Shown here piece after piece: positions 15,394-18,861 of a DNA stretch of 18,861 bases. Made by a program: the position numbers and the translations under genes. Position 1 is the first letter of the stretch. Each line of letters starts with the position of its first letter. This DNA comes from Pseudomonadota bacterium (lineage in GTDB: Bacteria; Pseudomonadota; Gammaproteobacteria; Steroidobacterales; Steroidobacteraceae): NCBI GenBank assembly GCA_021805275.1, contig JAJZFQ010000022.1:1-18861 (forward strand), read 5' to 3'. Under the pieces are notes generated by a model that saw only the letters and a program-made list of their open reading frames with translations, did no database searches and was not told the DNA's origin.

Positions 15394-16148
15394 ACGGGCT
15401 GCCGGCCCCGGTCCGGATCGAGCTGTGCGGTAAGGGCCCTTTGGGCGAGCGGCGCGCGCAACGCCGGACCGCTGCCGCTGCTCGGCCTGACACCCAGGCA
15501 GGCCGATCTGACGTGGCCCGCGAGCGATAAGGACCGCCGGGCGAGCCTGCCTTCCGTCGCCGGGGTGGTACCGCAGAGTGCGCCGAAGCGCCGGGCCTTC
15601 CATCCGCAGCGGGGCCGATCGCCGAGCAAACGGCGGCAGGCCTGGAGCGCGGTCCCGGGGCGGCTCCGTACTCCCGTTCCAGTCCTGCCCAGGCACGAGG
15701 CGAGTGCGCTGCGGTTGGCGTGAGGATCTTGAGCGCGGGGCACACGTCCGCAGCCGCATCGCATGCCGGCCACACCTCGCTGTGTCCGCCGATCCGAAGG
15801 CGCTCGATCAAAGGTGTACCGACGCTTCATGTGCCGATTGCGGCTCGAACCTTACCACTGATTCGACGTCAATCGAGACTGCCGCGGCTTGCCAACATTT
15901 TCGCCTCGGGCCCCGTAGCGCGCGTCAGCCGTTTGCAAGACAACGCGCCGGCGGCTATCGCCACACGAATTTAGGGCTGCGCGGCCCGGTGACAAAACTG
16001 ACCGGGAGGAGGCGTGCCCGACTTCGTCGGCTTGCGAGCACTGCAAGAGGCCGTCATGTCGGACGGTCGTGGCCGGTATTCCTCCCGTGTACCTGAGCTG
16101 CAATTTGAGTCCCCCGAGCGCGACGGGGGCGCGCCACCGATTCGCCCG
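15394..16148. other. Intergenic region between the efflux operon and the protease gene
   Basis: Apart from the kinase remnant on the minus strand, I see no gene here. An inverted repeat CCCGGT (15985-15990) / ACCGGG (16001-16006) with a 10-nt loop is present. A stem-loop CCCCCG (16111-16116) / CGGGGG (16124-16129) lies about 20 nt past the stop of the minus-strand protease gene. Neither is followed by a T-run, so they are only candidate terminators. Several open frames cross this stretch on both strands, but their translations look like GC-rich noise. Confidence 0.4.
15659..15830 (-). pseudogene. Frameshifted N-lobe of a Ser/Thr protein kinase
   Basis: Reading the minus strand from ATG 15830, the residues MKRRYTFD are followed, after a one-base frame change near 15806, by ERLRIGGHSEVWPACDAA, ALKIL and AWAGLEREYGAA. 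This is the order of a kinase N-lobe: a glycine-rich loop ending in EVW, the ATP-binding lysine in ALKIL, and a helix-C glutamate in LEREY. Removing one base restores a continuous start of the form YTFDERLRIGGHSEVW. Beyond about 15659 I cannot find the HRD or DFG motifs in any minus-strand frame, so the catalytic lobe is lost or scrambled. It is a broken gene fragment. Confidence is moderate because it rests on short motifs. Confidence 0.45.
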
Positions 16149-17348
16149 TCAGGGGCGCTGGTGCGGTGGCGGGGCGGTGCCGTGCAGCGACAGCCAGCGC
16201 AGCACGTCGGCACGGCGCAGCAGTCCAACGACCCGGCCGTCCTCGACCACCGGGACTTGGTTGATGTCGTGCTGCGCGAGCAGCGTCAGCACCTCGAGCG
16301 CGTCATCGGCGGGTCGCGCCACCGCGAGCTCGGCGAGCGGCTTCATGGCGTCCCGCACGGTCAACGAGCGGCGCGCCGGCGGGGACGTGCGCTCGATGTC
16401 GCGCTGGCTCACCATCCCGAGCAGCCGCTGCGCTTGGTCGACCACCGGAAAGGCGCGCTGCTCGCTGCGCAGCATGTAGCCCTCGATCAGCGTCTCGACG
16501 GGCAGCTGCGGCGGCACCACCTCGAAGCGGGTCAGCATCAAACGCGCAATCGGCACGTCCTGGAGCATCTCGTGCGTGAGCAGCTGGCGGTAGCTCATCA
16601 GCGCGGCGTTGTTCAGGAACCAGCCGATGAAGGCCAGCCACAGTCCGTCGATGAGCCCGCCGCCGAGGATCGGCACCGACAGCCCGAGCACCATGGCGAT
16701 GCCGGTGCCGATCAGCAGCCAAGCGAATCCCTGACCAATCGTCGAGGCCCATCGGGTGGCGCGGCGCAGGTCGTGTGTGACGCCCCACATCAGCGCGCGC
16801 AGCACCCGGCCGCCGTCGAGCGGGAAGGCCGGCACGAGATTGAACAGCGCGAGCAGCACGTTGATCTGGCCGAGCCACAGCAGCAGCGTTTCGCTCGGGT
16901 TGGCCGCGGCGAGCAGGCGCTGCAGGCCGCCCGCCCGTTCGATGGCGCCCAGCGCGAGACCGACGGTGCCGGCGTACAGGCACACAAACCCGATGAGCAG
17001 GCTGGTCAGCGGCCCGACGATCGCCATCCAAAGCTCCGCCGGCCAGCGGCCGGGCTCGTGTTCGATCTGCGCCATGCCGCCGAACACGAACAGCGTGATG
17101 CGCTTGACCTCGATGCCGTTGCGGCGGCCGACGAGCGCGTGGGACAGCTCGTGCAGCAGCACGGAGGTGAAAAACAATACGGCGGCGACGACCGCCGTGG
17201 CCCAGGTCGTCAAGGCGCTCCAGTGCGGATGCCACTGCGGGAAGACGCCCGAGGCGAGCCCCATGACGATGAGCGCAAAGATGATAAGCAGGCTCCAATC
17301 GACGGTGATGTCGATGCTCGCGATCCGCATCAGGTGAAGTCCGCGCAT
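16149..17348 (-). CDS. Site-2 protease family protein (M50) with CBS domains
   Basis: An intramembrane zinc metalloprotease of the S2P/M50 family (Rip3/SpoIVFB-like group with CBS domains). From the ATG at 17348 it has 399 residues and starts MRGLHLMRIASIDITVDWSL, typical for the family. The frame stays open to an ATG at 17471, but the extra 41 residues look non-native, so I prefer the shorter form; neither start has a clear ribosome-binding site. The zinc-binding motif HELSH is at residues 66-70 in a membrane helix. The second active-site motif, NLVPAFPLDGGRV, carries the zinc-ligand Asp178. Four to six transmembrane helices cover residues about 15-240, and a pair of CBS domains fills about 265-390. 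CBS pairs bind adenine nucleotides in other proteins, so activity may respond to energy state. The substrate, often an anti-sigma factor in this family, is unknown. Monocistronic and divergent from the MgtC-like gene. Confidence 0.9.
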   Translation of the reverse strand: MRGLHLMRIASIDITVDWSLLIIFALIVMGLASGVFPQWHPHWSALTTWATAVVAAVLFFTSVLLHELSHALVGRRNGIEVKRITLFVFGGMAQIEHEPGRWPAELWMAIVGPLTSLLIGFVCLYAGTVGLALGAIERAGGLQRLLAAANPSETLLLWLGQINVLLALFNLVPAFPLDGGRVLRALMWGVTHDLRRATRWASTIGQGFAWLLIGTGIAMVLGLSVPILGGGLIDGLWLAFIGWFLNNAALMSYRQLLTHEMLQDVPIARLMLTRFEVVPPQLPVETLIEGYMLRSEQRAFPVVDQAQRLLGMVSQRDIERTSPPARRSLTVRDAMKPLAELAVARPADDALEVLTLLAQHDINQVPVVEDGRVVGLLRRADVLRWLSLHGTAPPPHQRP

Positions 17349-17596
17349 GCAAGCAGTGTATCCGCGCTTCGTCGCGCCCGCGTCGCGGGGAATGCGTAGG
17401 CGGTCCCCGGGGAAGCCCCTGAGCGCCATGGCGATCGATCCTGCCGGCAGCGAGGGTTTTCGCCGCTTCACGAGCCGCTGCAGTATTCTTCCGTCCCGAG
17501 GCGCCCGTTACGCTCCAGTGCGTGCCGTGTGCGCCAGTGTGGGGCGCGCGGCGGAGGCGACGGGGATGGGGCGTCCATCCCGGGGGGCGGGCACCG

Positions 17597-18861
17597 ATGG
17601 TGGATGGACAAACTCCAGCACAGCTGGCGGCCAGGCTCGGCCTCGCACTCGGCATGGCTGTGTTCCTTGGGCTCGCCTTCGAAGGCCTGTACAAGCAAGA
17701 GTCCCGCATCAGTCCGGGCGGGATCCGCACCTTTCCGATGCTCGCGGTGCTCGGCGCGCTGCTGTATCTGCTCGATCCGCACACGCTGCTGCTCTTCGCG
17801 GTGGGTCTGGGGGCGGTCGCTTTGTGGCTGTATGCGCATCTGCGCGCGCCCGGCGACCCCGCGGGTGCGCGGCCGACGCTCATCGTGCCGGTGGCGAACA
17901 TGCTGGCCTACCTGTTCGCTCCGGTCGCGCTCACCCAGCCGGCCTGGCTCGTCGTGTCCGCGGCCGTGGCGGCGGTGCTGCTGCTCGAGGGTCGTGAGGT
18001 ACTGCACCGGGCGGTGCGGCAGATGGCGCGCGAGGAGGTCTACACCCTCGGTAAGTTCCTGATCCTCGCCGGGATCATCCTGCCGCTGCTGTCGGACCGG
18101 CCGGTGCTCGCGGCCACGCCGATCACGCCGTTCGAAGTGTGGCTGGCGCTGGTGGCGGTCTCGAGCCTCTCGTACCTGACGTATCTGCTGCAGCGCTACC
18201 TGCCGCAGCGCGGCACTCTGCTACCCTCGATTCTCGGCGGCGCGTATTCCTCGACGGCCACGACCGTGGCCCTGGCACGTCAACAGAAGGCCGCCGGTGC
18301 GCCCCGTCCGGCGCTCACCGTCGGCATCATCCTCGCCACGGCCATCATGTATCTGCGGGTCGATCTGGTGGTCGCGCTGTTCAACCGGCCGGTGGCCTGG
18401 ATCCTGCTCCCGCGGGTGCTCGTGCTGTCGGCCTTCGCCGGCGCGCTCGCGCTCGTGCAGTGGCGGCGCCGCGGCGCCGATACGCCGGGCGGGGCGAGCC
18501 CGCTCGGCGCGAACAACCCATTGCAGCTGCCCGCGGCGGTCACCTTCGCGCTGCTGTTCATCGTGGTGGCGCTGGCCTCGGGCTGGGTGCGCAGTCGCTT
18601 CGGCAGCGCCGGTATCTACGCCCTTGGCGGGGTCGCCGGTGTGTCGGACATCAATCCCTTCGTCCTGAGCCTCGCGCAGGGAAGCGTCGCCGGGATGCCG
18701 GCCGCCGGCATCAGCGCTGCCATCCTGATCGCGGCTGCCTCGAACAACATCATGAACGGACTGTATGCGCTCGCCTTCGGCGGTCTGCGCGCCTGCCGGC
18801 GTGCCGCGCTCGGGTTGTTTGCGACCGCGGCGGTCGGCCTGGTGCTCGCGGTGCTGACCGT
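17597..18861 (+). CDS. MgtC/SapB-type membrane protein with DUF4010 (3' end beyond window)
   Basis: An open frame from ATG 17597 runs off the right edge, giving 421 codons with no stop. The N-terminal part (ARLGLALGMAVFLGLAFEG, then PGGIRTFPMLAVLGALLYLL) is the MgtC-like membrane module with its usual glycine-isoleucine-arginine-threonine motif. Further on are GGAYSSTATTVALARQQ, ALGGVAGVSDINPFVLSLAQ and a run of hydrophobic helices typical of the DUF4010 half, ending in ASNNIMNGLYALAFG. About 10-12 transmembrane helices are expected. The family's biochemical role is not established; fused MgtC/DUF4010 proteins are presumed inner-membrane transporters or sensors. A G-rich stretch (17582-17587) precedes the start at a usable distance. 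Family members are about 420 residues, so little is missing. It is divergent from the site-2 protease gene, with 248 bp between the starts. Confidence 0.88.
   Translation, partial: MVDGQTPAQLAARLGLALGMAVFLGLAFEGLYKQESRISPGGIRTFPMLAVLGALLYLLDPHTLLLFAVGLGAVALWLYAHLRAPGDPAGARPTLIVPVANMLAYLFAPVALTQPAWLVVSAAVAAVLLLEGREVLHRAVRQMAREEVYTLGKFLILAGIILPLLSDRPVLAATPITPFEVWLALVAVSSLSYLTYLLQRYLPQRGTLLPSILGGAYSSTATTVALARQQKAAGAPRPALTVGIILATAIMYLRVDLVVALFNRPVAWILLPRVLVLSAFAGALALVQWRRRGADTPGGASPLGANNPLQLPAAVTFALLFIVVALASGWVRSRFGSAGIYALGGVAGVSDINPFVLSLAQGSVAGMPAAGISAAILIAAASNNIMNGLYALAFGGLRACRRAALGLFATAAVGLVLAVLT

Noticed and set aside
15852..16103. 83-codon minus-strand frame upstream of the kinase remnant
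   Set aside because: No ribosome-binding site, no recognisable motif, and a composition like the surrounding non-coding sequence.
16014..17399. 461-codon plus-strand frame opposite the site-2 protease gene
   Set aside because: The minus strand encodes the HELSH and LDGG motifs and the CBS domains; the plus-strand translation is low-complexity Arg/Gln/His-rich.
1..18861. Search by eye for CRISPR arrays, tRNA or rRNA genes, transposases, terminal inverted repeats and phage genes
   Set aside because: No repeat-spacer pattern, cloverleaf-like element, transposase motif or insertion-sequence end was found.

Overview
This is a GC-rich window from a Gram-negative proteobacterium. The large TonB-dependent receptor, the PEP-CTERM-like remnant and the MdtABC/NodT-type efflux operon suggest a gammaproteobacterium of the Steroidobacter/Xanthomonadales kind. 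That placement is an impression from family content; there is no rRNA or other phylogenetic marker here.

Left part (1-4355): a TetR/AcrR-family repressor gene is followed on the same strand by a 1002-residue TonB-dependent outer-membrane receptor. Between them lies a clear sigma70 promoter (TTGACG, 16 bp, TATAAT). Two near-identical 14-bp palindromes of the form ACGANCTAGNTCGT are also there, one in the promoter spacer and one about 30 nt before the receptor start. The simplest reading is a regulator-operator-receptor module for uptake of an unidentified, probably organic, ligand. A hairpin followed by a T-rich run ends the receptor transcript.

Middle (4356-6279): a minus-strand FMN-binding split-barrel protein (pyridoxamine-phosphate-oxidase-like) is flanked by relics. 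On its 3' side is an orphan PEP-CTERM sorting signal with no protein attached. On its 5' side is a collapsed type II toxin-antitoxin pair, made of a 48-residue ribbon-helix-helix antitoxin remnant and a ParE/RelE-like toxin lacking its start and its normal stop.

Efflux operon (6280-15393): four plus-strand genes, each overlapping the next by 4 nt, encode a complete tripartite pump. They are an MdtA-like periplasmic adaptor, two different RND permeases (MdtB- and MdtC-like) and a NodT-family outer-membrane lipoprotein channel. The MdtC-like subunit carries an extra low-complexity segment of about 50 residues in its second periplasmic region. No dedicated regulator lies next to the operon.

Right part (15394-18861): a 755-bp gap holds the frameshifted N-lobe of a serine/threonine protein kinase on the minus strand. 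It is followed by a minus-strand site-2 protease (M50 family, HELSH motif, C-terminal CBS pair). Divergent from that is a membrane protein of the MgtC/DUF4010 type that runs off the right edge.

The intact genes are of recognisable families. The least explained material is the paired palindromes, the insertion in the second RND pump, and the eroded gene remnants found in three of the intergenic gaps.
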